Assembly (NCBI GenBank): GCA_948630815.1
Contig: CAPIEU010000004.1
Coordinates: 74,517 to 138,516 of the forward strand
Direction: 5' to 3'
DNA: 64,000 bases
Source: an uncultured Clostridia bacterium
Lineage (GTDB): Bacteria > Bacillota > Clostridia > TANB77 > CAG-508
The position numbers and the translations under genes were made by a program. Below, piece after piece: positions 52,717-61,864 of this stretch (within the stretch, counting starts at the first letter, position 1; every line of letters starts with the position of its first letter). The notes below the pieces were generated by a model. The model ran no database searches and had not been told where the DNA came from. It worked only from the letters and a program-made list of their open reading frames with translations.

Positions 52717-53097
52717 TTATTTTTTCATTATTGTATTCAAACTATTTATAAACTCTTTTCTTCTCACAATGGTTGCAATTATAACAAACAAAGAATATAT
52801 CAAGTTTCCTATAAATGGTTGTGCATTAAATTCTGTTGTCAAAGAAGCACTAATGCAAAAGAATATAATAGCCAATGCTAATACTATCCAGTTTGAATTT
52901 TTTATCCTATTTATATACAAATAGCCTAATGGTATATATATAATACCTACTAATAATTTTACAATATAATCTGGAATATTGGGTAAACCAAATATCATAT
53001 TAAGTCCACTACCATTAAATATTAATGACAACAATACAATAATTCCTCCAAATATATAAAATCCTCCTATAAATGTTATGACTTTTGATTCTTTCAT
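52717..53097 (-). CDS. Small integral membrane protein (126 aa)
   Basis: The start at 53097 follows GGAG with a 9-nt gap. Four hydrophobic helices, starting FIGGFYIFGGIIVLLSLIF and ending FIGNLIYSLFVIIATIV. The family is not recognised. Confidence 0.6.
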   Translation of the reverse strand: MKESKVITFIGGFYIFGGIIVLLSLIFNGSGLNMIFGLPNIPDYIVKLLVGIIYIPLGYLYINRIKNSNWIVLALAIIFFCISASLTTEFNAQPFIGNLIYSLFVIIATIVRRKEFINSLNTIMKK

Positions 53098-53204
53098 ATT
53101 TTCTTTCTCCAATCTAAACAAAAAATTACTATCTGTTGGGATAATTATATCAGTTTTTCATTATAAAAACAATACATATAAAAAACAAGAGATATTTCTA
53201 CCTC

Positions 53205-53462
53205 TTATAACCAATTGCCCTCTTTTAATCCCAATTTAAAAGTTTCTATTTTCTCTATTCTTTCTATCTCATCATCTAAATTGATATATTCAAGAACAGC
53301 TTTCAATTCTTCTTTTGTTAAATTTGCTGTTACTACTCTATCTTCAATAAATAGCCTAACATTAGCATATTTATTTTTTATTTCTCTCATTTTATCTTTT
53401 ATTTGCTTGTAATCTTTTCTTTTTTGCCAAATATTATATCTATTATCTTCTAAAAATTGCAT
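53205..53462 (-). pseudogene. C-terminal part of a duplicated gene (copy of the end of the 53686 gene)
   Basis: KRKDYKQIKDKMREIKNKYA and IEDRVVTANLTKEELKAVLE align with the last 90 residues of the protein at 53686-54300, ending GLKEG versus GLREG. It starts at an internal Met and is separated by 33 bp from the matching N-terminal piece. The middle of the gene is missing, so this looks like a collapsed tandem copy. Confidence 0.55.
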
Positions 53463-53495
53463 AATACTATCTATGTATAGCTAGAAAAAGCTATT

Positions 53496-53684
53496 TTATT
53501 GTATCTTCTTGTTTTCTTTATTTTTGAAAAATCTTGTTTTTGTTTCCTTTATTTCTTCTGGCTCTCCATACATTCTTATATAAAAGCATTCTAGTCCATC
53601 TCCTCTTGTTTCGTATATTTCATTCAAAATTTGATTTTCAAATATTTCATTTACTTTATATTCTCTTTTTTCCATTTTCTCCAC
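53496..53684 (-). pseudogene. N-terminal part of a duplicated gene (copy of the start of the 53686 gene)
   Basis: ENQILNEIYETRGDGLECFY and the GEPEEIKETK segment match ENKILDDLYEIREG and GELEETKKAE at the start of the 53686 protein. It ends after 62 residues. With the 53205 piece it forms a second, broken copy of that gene, one base downstream of it. Confidence 0.55.
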
Positions 53685-53685
53685 C

Positions 53686-54300
53686 CTACAATGCCTTTCC
53701 TTCTCGCAATCCTATTTTTAGCATTTCGTCTGCCTCATACATAGCCCTATCATTTTGTAATTCTGTTATATCTAAAATTGCTTTCATTTCTTTTTTAGTA
53801 AGTTGTTCTATTTTGTCATCTTCAAGAAATTCTCTTACTCTAGGATACTTATTTTTTATTTCTTCAATTTTGTGTCTAATTTTATCGTATTCTTTATTCT
53901 TTTTTAAATTTCTGTATTTTTGTTCTTCAAAATAATCTGATATTTCATTTATATTTTGTAAGATAATACTATCATTTGATGTGTTTTCTATTATTTTTCC
54001 TTCTCTTATTTCTTTTTTTAATCTCATTCCATCTATAAATCCTAATTTATAATATGGTTTATGACAAAAACACATTTCATCTAATGCATACCCTTCAAAT
54101 TTATTTATTTTCTCAAATAATTCTTTCATAGTGTTTTCATCTTTAATAAATTTTTTCATAAAGTTTACTAACTCATCTTCAGCCTGTTCTGCTTTCTTTG
54201 TTTCTTCTAGTTCTCCGTATTTCTTTTTATAACTTGTAATAAATCCCTCCCTTATTTCATATAAATCGTCAAGTATTTTATTTTCATATAAATCTTCCAT
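53686..54300 (-). CDS. Hypothetical helical protein (204 aa), mobile-element associated
   Basis: A charged, almost wholly helical protein. YENKILDDLYEIREGFITSY starts it, a DEMCFCHKPYYKLGFIDGMR segment lies in the middle and a coiled part (LKKNKEYDKIRHKIEEIKN) near the end. This organisation is common in unnamed families on clostridial mobile elements. Its promoter region faces a divergent HTH regulator with three shared operator boxes. Confidence 0.65.
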   Translation of the reverse strand: MEDLYENKILDDLYEIREGFITSYKKKYGELEETKKAEQAEDELVNFMKKFIKDENTMKELFEKINKFEGYALDEMCFCHKPYYKLGFIDGMRLKKEIREGKIIENTSNDSIILQNINEISDYFEEQKYRNLKKNKEYDKIRHKIEEIKNKYPRVREFLEDDKIEQLTKKEMKAILDITELQNDRAMYEADEMLKIGLREGKAL

Positions 54301-54318
54301 AATTTCCTCCTTTTATAG

Positions 54319-54416
54319 TTTGGTACATTGAAGTAATATTATCATAACTATTTTTTCAATTCAACGATATAGTTTGGTAAATTGAAATATTTTTTATATT
54401 TTTTCAATTTACCAAA
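54319..54416. promoter_or_regulatory. Three operator boxes between divergent genes
   Basis: TTTGGTACATTGAA (54319-54332), TTTGGTAAATTGAAA (54373-54387) and the exact inverse TTTCAATTTACCAAA (54402-54416). The last two form a perfect 15-bp inverted repeat. They are probably bound by the HTH protein encoded at 54488. Confidence 0.7.
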
Positions 54417-54487
54417 GTGGTGTCAACTCGTATTTTTATATAATTTTATTAATTTTTTAGTACAAACTATAAAGGGGTGTAAATTAT

Positions 54488-54736
54488 ATGAAATTATCAA
54501 ATGCAATTAGAAAACGAATAAAATATTATTTAAAACAAAAAGATATGAAAATATGGGATTTATGCAAAGCTACTGGTATTCCTTGCTCTACTATATCTAC
54601 TTTCATGAGTGGTAAAACAGAACTGCTAAAACTTGATACACTATTGCATATATGCGAGGGTTTTGAAATTACATTAGGCGAATTTTTTACTGACACAACA
54701 TTTGATACTGCTGAACAAGAAAGTAATAAAGACTAA
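54488..54736 (+). CDS. XRE family HTH regulator
   Basis: An 82-residue protein, nearly all a helix-turn-helix domain: RIKYYLKQKDMKIWDLCKAT, then IPCSTISTFMSGK (recognition helix), LDTLLHICEGFEITLGEFF. AAGGGGTG lies upstream. It is the only plus-strand gene in the accessory region and is divergent from the 53686 gene, with operator boxes between. Confidence 0.85.
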   Translation: MKLSNAIRKRIKYYLKQKDMKIWDLCKATGIPCSTISTFMSGKTELLKLDTLLHICEGFEITLGEFFTDTTFDTAEQESNKD

Positions 54737-54779
54737 CTTATTTGTTAGCCTTTTTCATTTCATTGTTTCTGTTTTCTCT

Positions 54780-55604
54780 CTACCTTTCTAAATCTTTATT
54801 CTTCCATTTTTGTTTATATTGTTTTAACAATTTTTCTATAACATCTTCCATTTGTTTTGTACTATAACCCTTTGGAAAATAACTTTTTAATTTTTCTACT
54901 TTAAACCTTATCTGTTCCTTTTGATTTGGTTTTTGTTCTATCATTATATTGAAAATTGCATCCATATCTAGTTTATTTTGTTTGCTTAACTCTTTCATTC
55001 TTATTGCTTGTGAATATGAGGGTGTGCAATCTTCGCTTTCTATTGTTTCTAATAAGTCCTTTTGTTCCTGTTCTTTTAAATATGATATTTCTACTGCTGG
55101 GTTCATTGCCATTTTATTTTCATCAACTAATTGTAATAGTGGTTTTATAAGTTCTGTTAATCTTACATATCTTTGTACTTGCCTACCACTTATTCCATCT
55201 GCAATTTTATCTCTGGACTTGTGGACATTGTGTCCATAACTTTTTTTGCTTTGACTTTTCTCTGCCTCTAATTTCATTTTATAAGCAAAGGCTTTTTCAC
55301 TTGGTAATATATCACTTCTTTGTAGGTTACTATCTACAAGAGTAATTATTGCCATATCTTTATCCATATCACGAACTAAAACAGGAATTTCGATTTTTCC
55401 TGCTTTTTCACACGCATATTTTCTTCTATGCCCACTCACTATTTCATATCCTCCTTTTTCTCTATTCCTTACTATTAACGGCTCTATAACTCCGTATTCT
55501 TTTATACTTTCAATTAAATCTTTCATATCCTCATTATCTTTTACTTGGTATTGGTTATCTTTAAATTCGTGTAATTCCTTTATATTTACAATTTTTTCAC
55601 TCAT
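54780..55604 (-). CDS. ParB/RepB-like protein
   Basis: A 274-residue protein. The N-terminal ParB nuclease/CTPase-like domain is clear (IKEYGVIEPLIVRNREKGGY, VSGHRRKYACEKAG, SNLQRSDILPSEKAFAYKMK). A central HTH (SRDKIADGISGRQVQRYVRL) follows. No ParA is next to it. On mobilizable elements such proteins aid partition, replication or regulation. It overlaps none of its neighbours and ends the relaxase transcript. Confidence 0.85.
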   Translation of the reverse strand: MSEKIVNIKELHEFKDNQYQVKDNEDMKDLIESIKEYGVIEPLIVRNREKGGYEIVSGHRRKYACEKAGKIEIPVLVRDMDKDMAIITLVDSNLQRSDILPSEKAFAYKMKLEAEKSQSKKSYGHNVHKSRDKIADGISGRQVQRYVRLTELIKPLLQLVDENKMAMNPAVEISYLKEQEQKDLLETIESEDCTPSYSQAIRMKELSKQNKLDMDAIFNIMIEQKPNQKEQIRFKVEKLKSYFPKGYSTKQMEDVIEKLLKQYKQKWKNKDLER

Positions 55605-55605
55605 T

Positions 55606-56976
55606 TTATCTCACTTCCCTATTTTTATATTTTGTTTTTGTTTGTTGCAATTCTTCATTTCTTGCTTGTCTTTCTATTCTTATTACTTCTTTGATTTTTG
55701 GGTTATCTTCAACGATTTGATTTGCAACTTTTAAGCTATTTCTATAATCTTTTAGAATTGTAGTGCATTCATCCCTTTTGGTTTTATATTCTTTTATTAA
55801 CTCATCATCTTTGCAATTTCTTAATTTGTTTCTGTATTTTTGCCTTATTCCAGTTACTTCTGCAATGTTCTTTTCATTCTGTGAAATATAGCTTTTTACA
55901 TCATCTGTTGTTTGTAGTTTCTCTTTTGCTATTAGTCTTATCTCGTTAGAATATCTTTGCATTTTCCTTACTTCTTGTTTCATTTCTGGAGATAATGGCT
56001 TTCTAGTATTTTCTTTTGGTATTAGTCCTAATAAGTGATAAAGCAATAAAAAAAGAGCTTCAAGCCCTGTAATTTTACTTATATCTTTGAATTTCCCATT
56101 AAGCATACATACTTTGTTTTTCTTGTATATCTTTCTAGGTTTTATAAATTTATAATACTGTTCTTGCAAATAATAAGGGTTATTAAACACTCTATCTGCA
56201 ATATTTTTAGGTGTATATTTTTCTCCTAATTGGTACATTCTTGTTGCTTTTTTATCATTTATTGAACGAATAGTAGCATATTTTCGATTTTGGTCATCAT
56301 TTATGATATAACCTTTTTTATACATTGCTTTCTTAAATTGTGCATAGCTTACACACATTTCTAGTGTTTCATCTATTGCTTTTCTCATTAGATTATACTT
56401 TGTTGGTTCTCCCCTTTTTTCTGCAAAATATATATTTCTTGGTGTTCTTCCTTTTGGATTCTTAATTACTGTTAAATTATTTTCATTGCACAATTCATCT
56501 GATAAAACTCTAAAACGATAATATGCACCTTTGTTACAATTAAATTTTTTGCCAGTAAACATATTAACAGAACATACTACAAAATGATTATGATATGTGC
56601 CTGTATTGAAATGTGTTGCAACTAATACTTGGTGTTCTGCCCACATTTTCCTTGCAAGTTTTACTCCAATTTCGTGTGCAAGTTCTGGAGAAACTTCGCC
56701 AGTTTTAAAACTTTGATATGCGTGATATGCGATATTTCCTGTGCATTTTCCAAACTTTTCTTGTGTCATTTTCATTTCTTCATAGGCTGTTTCGGCTTTA
56801 CAATTTACTCCTGTTACATACATTATTTTTTCTTTTTCATTAACTGTTTTCTCATTATTTTCTGCATATAATAATACTTGTTTTAGATTAGAAAATATCG
56901 TTTTTTCTGGGTTACTTGCATAATTAACTACTCGTGATAAGCTGTCTTTAACTGACCATATTTTTGTTGTCGCCAT
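55606..56976 (-). CDS. Relaxase/mobilization nuclease (MobA/VirD2-like)
   Basis: A 456-residue protein that would nick oriT and pilot the DNA in conjugation. It starts ATTKIWSVKDSLSRVVNYA. The metal-binding histidines are in HQVLVATHFNTGTYHNHFVV (HxnxxHNH type), and AYHAYQSF holds a further His. The C-terminal half is a charged coiled region. The start at 56976 (GGAGATGATGACG before it) lies inside the end of mobC. Confidence 0.9.
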   Translation of the reverse strand: MATTKIWSVKDSLSRVVNYASNPEKTIFSNLKQVLLYAENNEKTVNEKEKIMYVTGVNCKAETAYEEMKMTQEKFGKCTGNIAYHAYQSFKTGEVSPELAHEIGVKLARKMWAEHQVLVATHFNTGTYHNHFVVCSVNMFTGKKFNCNKGAYYRFRVLSDELCNENNLTVIKNPKGRTPRNIYFAEKRGEPTKYNLMRKAIDETLEMCVSYAQFKKAMYKKGYIINDDQNRKYATIRSINDKKATRMYQLGEKYTPKNIADRVFNNPYYLQEQYYKFIKPRKIYKKNKVCMLNGKFKDISKITGLEALFLLLYHLLGLIPKENTRKPLSPEMKQEVRKMQRYSNEIRLIAKEKLQTTDDVKSYISQNEKNIAEVTGIRQKYRNKLRNCKDDELIKEYKTKRDECTTILKDYRNSLKVANQIVEDNPKIKEVIRIERQARNEELQQTKTKYKNREVR

Positions 56977-57271
56977 CGTCATCATCTCCATTACTTTTTG
57001 AATTATAAATCACTAAAAAATTGTGTTCTATTATCTCTAAACATTCTTCTATTTGTTCTATATCTATTTTTAAAATGTCATTTTTTAATTGACATACTTG
57101 TAAATAAATTTGATAAAATTCTTTATCTGGTATTGGATAAATTTTTTGTTTTAGTCCTGTTTTCCTTAAATAATTTGATAAAGATAAGTTACATTTTTTT
57201 GCTTTTTGCTGTAATTTTTTCTTTTCATTTTTACTAACTCTTATACATATTTGTACTACTTTTTCTTTCAA
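56948..57271 (-). CDS. MobC-like relaxosome accessory protein
   Basis: A 107-residue protein: ICIRVSKNEKKKLQQKAKKC, then LSLSNYLRKTGL, is the ribbon-helix-helix-like MobC pattern. It overlaps the relaxase start by 29 nt, as usual for mobC-mobA pairs, and would help the relaxase melt oriT. Confidence 0.85.
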   Translation of the reverse strand: MKEKVVQICIRVSKNEKKKLQQKAKKCNLSLSNYLRKTGLKQKIYPIPDKEFYQIYLQVCQLKNDILKIDIEQIEECLEIIEHNFLVIYNSKSNGDDDDGDNKNMVS

Positions 57272-57294
57272 AATTTTTTACACTTCCTTTCATT

Positions 57295-57470
57295 TTTTAG
57301 TTGGGGTTATAGGGGTGCAAAACCCCTTTCAGCAATAGTTGTCGGTTTTGTGTGCTATACAAAACCTATGCTCGCTACACTGATAGATAAATCTATCAAT
57401 GCAGATTTATAATTATCTTTGATTTGCAAAAAAATAAACCTTATATCAATTTTTGATTCGATATAAGGCT
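57295..57470. other. Candidate origin of transfer (oriT) region
   Basis: Upstream of mobC lie a GGGGT/ACCCC hairpin (about 57315-57330), TTGTCGGTTTTGTGTGCTATACAAAACC-like inverted repeats around 57340-57370 and a GATAGATAAATCTATC palindrome (about 57381-57396). Position and stems fit an oriT. The nick site cannot be fixed. Confidence 0.5.
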
Positions 57471-57488
57471 ATAATTTGATTTCTATTT

Positions 57489-57872
57489 TTAAATATATAC
57501 ATACTCGTTATAAATAATTTCCTCTGCTCTATTTTTAATATTATTCATTCTAGTTACCCATTCTAATTGATAACTTGCTTTTAAATCTTCTGTAACATTT
57601 TCTTGTTTAGCTAGTTTTGTTATTAGACTTTCTAAAACTGTATTGCATTTCATATCTATTGAATGTAAATAAGTATTTAATTTTCCATTTAATAATAAGT
57701 TATTATATAAAACTTTGTTGTATTGTTTAATGTATCTTAATCTTGCTTTTCCATATCTTCCAATCGTAAAATTTCTATCTTTTGTTATAGATAAATTAGG
57801 AAAATAATAATTTCCTTTTAATGTATATGCTATTTCTGTTTTTTCATCAATATATTCTTTTTTTAATTCCAT
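57489..57872 (-). CDS. TnpV-type transposon-encoded protein
   Basis: A 127-residue protein that fits the TnpV pattern: YIDEKTEIAYTLKGNYYFPN, then RYGKARLRYIKQYN, LLNGKLNTYLHSID and the C-terminal EWVTRMNNIKNRAEEII. The family accompanies clostridial transposons and mobilizable elements; its function is unknown. Confidence 0.85.
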   Translation of the reverse strand: MELKKEYIDEKTEIAYTLKGNYYFPNLSITKDRNFTIGRYGKARLRYIKQYNKVLYNNLLLNGKLNTYLHSIDMKCNTVLESLITKLAKQENVTEDLKASYQLEWVTRMNNIKNRAEEIIYNEYVYI

Positions 57873-57893
57873 TTTCTATTACCTACCTTTTCA

Positions 57894-58523
57894 TTAATAA
57901 TATAAATTTATAGTCCACTTATTGCAATATAGACAACTAAATACTTCGTATCCACTAGGACAATTCTTATAATAGGTATCATTATCTATTTCATAATTTG
58001 TCCATTTATCGCCCCATTTTTTTATTTCTGCATTATATATTGCTATTGCCTCTACTTTTGAATTATACCAGTTACTATTTGAATGACTACATTTTGGTAC
58101 ATTATTGGTATTAGAATTTTGATTTTTACTCTTATTTATTGGTGTTTCTTCTATTGCTACATCTCTTTTTTTCTCTGTAACTTTTGGCTGTGTAATAGTT
58201 TTGCTTTCTATTGTTTTTGTTGCTTCTTTGTTTACACTGTTTTTGTTGTTTTCACTTGTATTTGACTTTTTCACAATAGGTGTTGTTATCTTTTCATTTT
58301 CTATACCTTGTGTCTTTGTTTCTTGGTTTTGTGTTGTTTCTGCTTGTGCTATTGTATTTTCTATTTGCTCTATAATATTTTCTGGTGTTTCTTCTACATT
58401 TTTATTTTCTTCTTGTGTGCTAGTAGTAAAATCTACTACTTTTTCTCTTTTTTCATTTACTGCTCCATAATAACTAAAACTAGAAATCATTGCGACTATA
58501 ATAATTACAATAATCTTTCTCAT
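57894..58523 (-). CDS. Secreted protein with Thr/Asn/Lys-rich linker and C-terminal cysteine domain
   Basis: A 209-residue protein with an N-terminal signal or anchor segment (IIVIIIVAMISSFSYYGAV) and a long low-complexity linker of about 110 residues. The C-terminal domain has paired Cys/His (KCSHSNSNWY, NCPSGYEVFSCLYCNKW), probably a small metal site. No name can be given. It is probably a cell-surface protein of the mobilizable element. Confidence 0.7.
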   Translation of the reverse strand: MRKIIVIIIVAMISSFSYYGAVNEKREKVVDFTTSTQEENKNVEETPENIIEQIENTIAQAETTQNQETKTQGIENEKITTPIVKKSNTSENNKNSVNKEATKTIESKTITQPKVTEKKRDVAIEETPINKSKNQNSNTNNVPKCSHSNSNWYNSKVEAIAIYNAEIKKWGDKWTNYEIDNDTYYKNCPSGYEVFSCLYCNKWTINLYY

Positions 58524-59027
58524 AATTCATTCCTCCTTACTTGTTTTTATTTTAGTCGCATTTCCTATATAATGCAAAGGTGCAATTTTTATTTTATTTA
58601 ATATATATATTCTTTTCAGCTAGTAAAGAGTAAGTAATAAAAGGGGTTTGTAAGGGGAAATTATAAAAAAATACTCCCACAACTTTTGGGCATAATGCTA
58701 GTATAAAACCTTTTAAAGCTAAAAAATAAAGCATATTTCTATGCTTTACACTGGTTAAAAATTATTTATTTGATTTCTTTTCCCCACACTCCATATTGCT
58801 AATTCTTTTTATAAATTTTTTTGATTTTTTCCCTTTTTGCTAAAATTTTTATTTCAATCATTTTTATAATTATTGATTTTTAGGCTTTTTTTCTTCTTTT
58901 AGACCTAGCACTGAGACTACTTCCACGTGCATCTCAAGAAGTTCATATTCATGTCTACGCACTACCTTAAATCATACAATATTTGGTGCGGGTAATCATG
59001 TCTACGATACACACTAGCTAAATTTTA
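58524..59027. other. 500-bp gap with hairpin and short repeats
   Basis: An AAAGCATA-tttc-TATGCTTT type hairpin lies near 58727-58748. CATGTCTACG occurs twice (about 58952 and 58996), with GCACTACC and GGTGCGGGTA between. GATACACACT (about 59006) recurs near 63922. No gene is seen. It may be an element boundary. Confidence 0.4.
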
Positions 59028-60788
59028 CTATTTCATATTATTAATATTTTTTATTATATTTGGCTCAATTTTATAATTTCTTTCTGCATCCATTAAACCA
59101 TTTATTTCTTGTTGAACATCTGTTAATTGAGTATAACAATAACCTGATATATATAGTATGTGCTTTATTGCATTTGTAAGTCTAGTAAATCTTTCTATAA
59201 GTTCCTTTTCATCCTTTACCTGTTTACCATATCCCCATCCTTCTTCTGAATTAATTGCAATACCACCATATTCACTCATTATAACTGGTTGTCCTTCATA
59301 TTTATATCCATTAGCAAATAATCTATGTCTTCCATTATATTCTTCTAAATTATTTAGTACTTTCATATCTTTATCTGTATATTCTTGATAAAGTAATTCA
59401 TCGTCTTGTTTATAATCATGTATTGTAATAATGTCTGATATTGTATGTTCCCATCCATCATTTGAAATAACTGGTCTAGTATTATCTATTGCTTTAGTTA
59501 AATAGTATAGAGAATTTGCAAAATTTTGCTCTTTTTCACATATACTAACTTTTGGTATTCCCCATGATTCATTAATTGGAACCCAAGTTATTATTGAAGG
59601 ATGATTATAATTTTGCTTAACAACTTTTATCCATTCATTTGTAAAATTTTGTAATGAATTATCATCAAAATTATAGCAATTTGCCATTTCACTCCAAACT
59701 AATACTCCTTTAACGTCACACCAATATAAAAATCTTTCATCTTCTATTTTTTGATGTTTTCTAATTCCATTATATCCAAATGCTAAAACACTTTCTATAT
59801 CTTTTATTAAGCTGTCTTCACTTGGTGGTGTTAAATGTGATTCTTTCCAATATCCTTGATCTAATATTAATTTTAAGTATAATTCTTCACTGTTTAATAA
59901 TATTTTATCTCCTCTAATTGCTATGTCTCTTATTCCAAAGTAAGAATCAACAGTATCTATGACTTTATCTTCACAATACAGTTTATAAGTAATATCATAC
60001 AAATTAGGGCTATTGACCGACCATTTTTGTATATCATGTTTTACTCCTTCTTTTGCTATATTTATCTCTATTTTTTCATAATTATTATTTATCATTTCTT
60101 TTATGCTATTTAGTATCTGTCCATTAAATGATATTTCTGTTTCAACATAATATTTTTTTTGTTCAATGTCCTGAGCTGATAAATTAGTTTCTATTTCTAA
60201 TTGTACTTTATCTGTTTTGGGTGTAATTTTAACTGCTTTTAGATATTTTTTAGATACCCATTCTAACCATACTGTTTTCCATATTCCTGTTGTTTGTATG
60301 TACCAACATTTCCAGCTTTCTTTTTTATATCTTTGTTTTCCTCTAGGTTGGTCTTTTGATAGAGAATCTTCTACCTTTATTGTAATATCATTCTCACCTT
60401 CTATAACATATCTTTCTATGTCAAATGAAAATCTTGAATATGCTCCAATATTTTCTCCTATATACTTTCCATTAATCCATACTTTTGTTTTATAGTCACT
60501 ACCTTCAAAATTTAATATCACTTTACTATTCTGTAATTGTTCTTTTGATATATTTATTTTTCTATTATACCAAACTATATAATGTACACTTTTATCTTCT
60601 ATTCCACTTAATTTAGTTTCATATGCAAAAGGTACAATGATTTTTTTATCCATTGGAAATTCTTTAAAATATTTTTTTGTTTCTCCTTCATCATTATCAT
60701 CAAATATAAAATTCCATTCACCATTTAAACTTCCCCAATCTTTCCTTACAAATTGTGGTCTCGGATAATCTTTTATATAACACTTCAT
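59028..60788 (-). CDS. Glycoside hydrolase family 2 protein (beta-galactosidase/beta-glucuronidase type)
   Basis: A 586-residue cytoplasmic enzyme. A jelly-roll sugar-binding domain (SLNGEWNFIFDDND, VHYIVWYNRKINI), an Ig-like domain (IETNLSAQDIEQKKYYVETE) and a TIM barrel are present. The acid/base is in VPINESWG and the nucleophile in PVIMSEYGGIAI. It is shorter than LacZ. The sugar specificity cannot be told. Close spacing to the RhuM gene upstream. Confidence 0.92.
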   Translation of the reverse strand: MKCYIKDYPRPQFVRKDWGSLNGEWNFIFDDNDEGETKKYFKEFPMDKKIIVPFAYETKLSGIEDKSVHYIVWYNRKINISKEQLQNSKVILNFEGSDYKTKVWINGKYIGENIGAYSRFSFDIERYVIEGENDITIKVEDSLSKDQPRGKQRYKKESWKCWYIQTTGIWKTVWLEWVSKKYLKAVKITPKTDKVQLEIETNLSAQDIEQKKYYVETEISFNGQILNSIKEMINNNYEKIEINIAKEGVKHDIQKWSVNSPNLYDITYKLYCEDKVIDTVDSYFGIRDIAIRGDKILLNSEELYLKLILDQGYWKESHLTPPSEDSLIKDIESVLAFGYNGIRKHQKIEDERFLYWCDVKGVLVWSEMANCYNFDDNSLQNFTNEWIKVVKQNYNHPSIITWVPINESWGIPKVSICEKEQNFANSLYYLTKAIDNTRPVISNDGWEHTISDIITIHDYKQDDELLYQEYTDKDMKVLNNLEEYNGRHRLFANGYKYEGQPVIMSEYGGIAINSEEGWGYGKQVKDEKELIERFTRLTNAIKHILYISGYCYTQLTDVQQEINGLMDAERNYKIEPNIIKNINNMK

Positions 60789-60811
60789 TTTTCTTATATA
60801 TCCTTTCTATA

Positions 60812-61828
60812 CTATTCATTACTACTTTCCATTAATTTATCAAAATCTGATTGATATAATTTATCTTGTACTACTCTATACTTTTCAAATTCTGCTAGTG
60901 CTTTTTCTTCTGCAATTTCATGTGATATTTTTCCTGCATCTTTTAATATATCTCTATCATCTGATAATAAATATTTATCTATTCTATTTGCCCAATCTTC
61001 CATAGTCATTGGAATATTTCTTTTTGCTCTTGCTTCTGCTAAATCTAAAAATGCTGAAACAATAAGTTCTAGTTGCTCTAATTCTTCTTTTTTTAGATAA
61101 TTTTTAGCAATAACCACATCTGTTTCTAATATTTTACCATTTGGAGAATGTTTCCATGATGTTAAATTCATATGCTCTTTTGTATGGTCTGCTCTATTAT
61201 AAACAATTTCAGCTGCTGTTTGATGAGTTACTGCGTAATGCATCTTGTTTTGCACTTTTTTGAAAAATTTAATTGTGGTAGGTGATTTTCTATCATAATC
61301 AATAGATGTAGCATATATATCTGTTATCTTTTGATAAAATCTTCTTTCTGATAATCTTATTTCTCTTATTTCTGCAAGTAATTCTTCAAAGTAATCTTCA
61401 TCAAAAAATGTTCCATTCTCCATTCTTTTTTTATCAATAATATAACCTTTTTTTGAAAATTGTTTTAATACATTTGTTGCCCATCTTCTAAATTGAATTG
61501 ATCTATCTGAACTCACACGATAGCCCACTGAAATAATCATATCTAAATTATAGTAGTTTGTATTATAACTTTTACCATCAGATGCAGTTAGTAAGAATTT
61601 CTTACTAACTGATTTTTCTTCTAATTCTCCATCTGCAAAAATATTTTGTATATGCATTGTTATGTTATTTCTAGTTGTGTTATAAAGTTCTCCAAGTAAT
61701 TTTTGAGTTAACCATAAATCTCCATCTTCAAATCTTACTTCAATTCCTTTTTCCTTCTTTTGCTGTTCAAATATTAAAAATTCTGCTGCACTACTTCTTA
61801 TTATTAAGTTTTCATTTTTTTCTTGCAT
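60812..61828 (-). CDS. RhuM family (virulence RhuM, Fic/ANT-like) protein
   Basis: A 338-residue protein with the RhuM pattern: RFEDGDLWLTQKLLGELYNT (ANT/KilA-like N-terminus), FLLTASDGKSYNTNYYNLDM, ISVGYRVSSDRSIQFRRWAT, and a C-terminal part with HQTAAEIVYNRADHTKEHMN. GGAGG fixes the start at 61828. The family occurs on genomic islands and near defence genes; the activity is unproven. Confidence 0.88.
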   Translation of the reverse strand: MQEKNENLIIRSSAAEFLIFEQQKKEKGIEVRFEDGDLWLTQKLLGELYNTTRNNITMHIQNIFADGELEEKSVSKKFLLTASDGKSYNTNYYNLDMIISVGYRVSSDRSIQFRRWATNVLKQFSKKGYIIDKKRMENGTFFDEDYFEELLAEIREIRLSERRFYQKITDIYATSIDYDRKSPTTIKFFKKVQNKMHYAVTHQTAAEIVYNRADHTKEHMNLTSWKHSPNGKILETDVVIAKNYLKKEELEQLELIVSAFLDLAEARAKRNIPMTMEDWANRIDKYLLSDDRDILKDAGKISHEIAEEKALAEFEKYRVVQDKLYQSDFDKLMESSNE

Positions 61829-61864
61829 ATTTAACCTCCAAAAATAATATAAGAACATAATATC

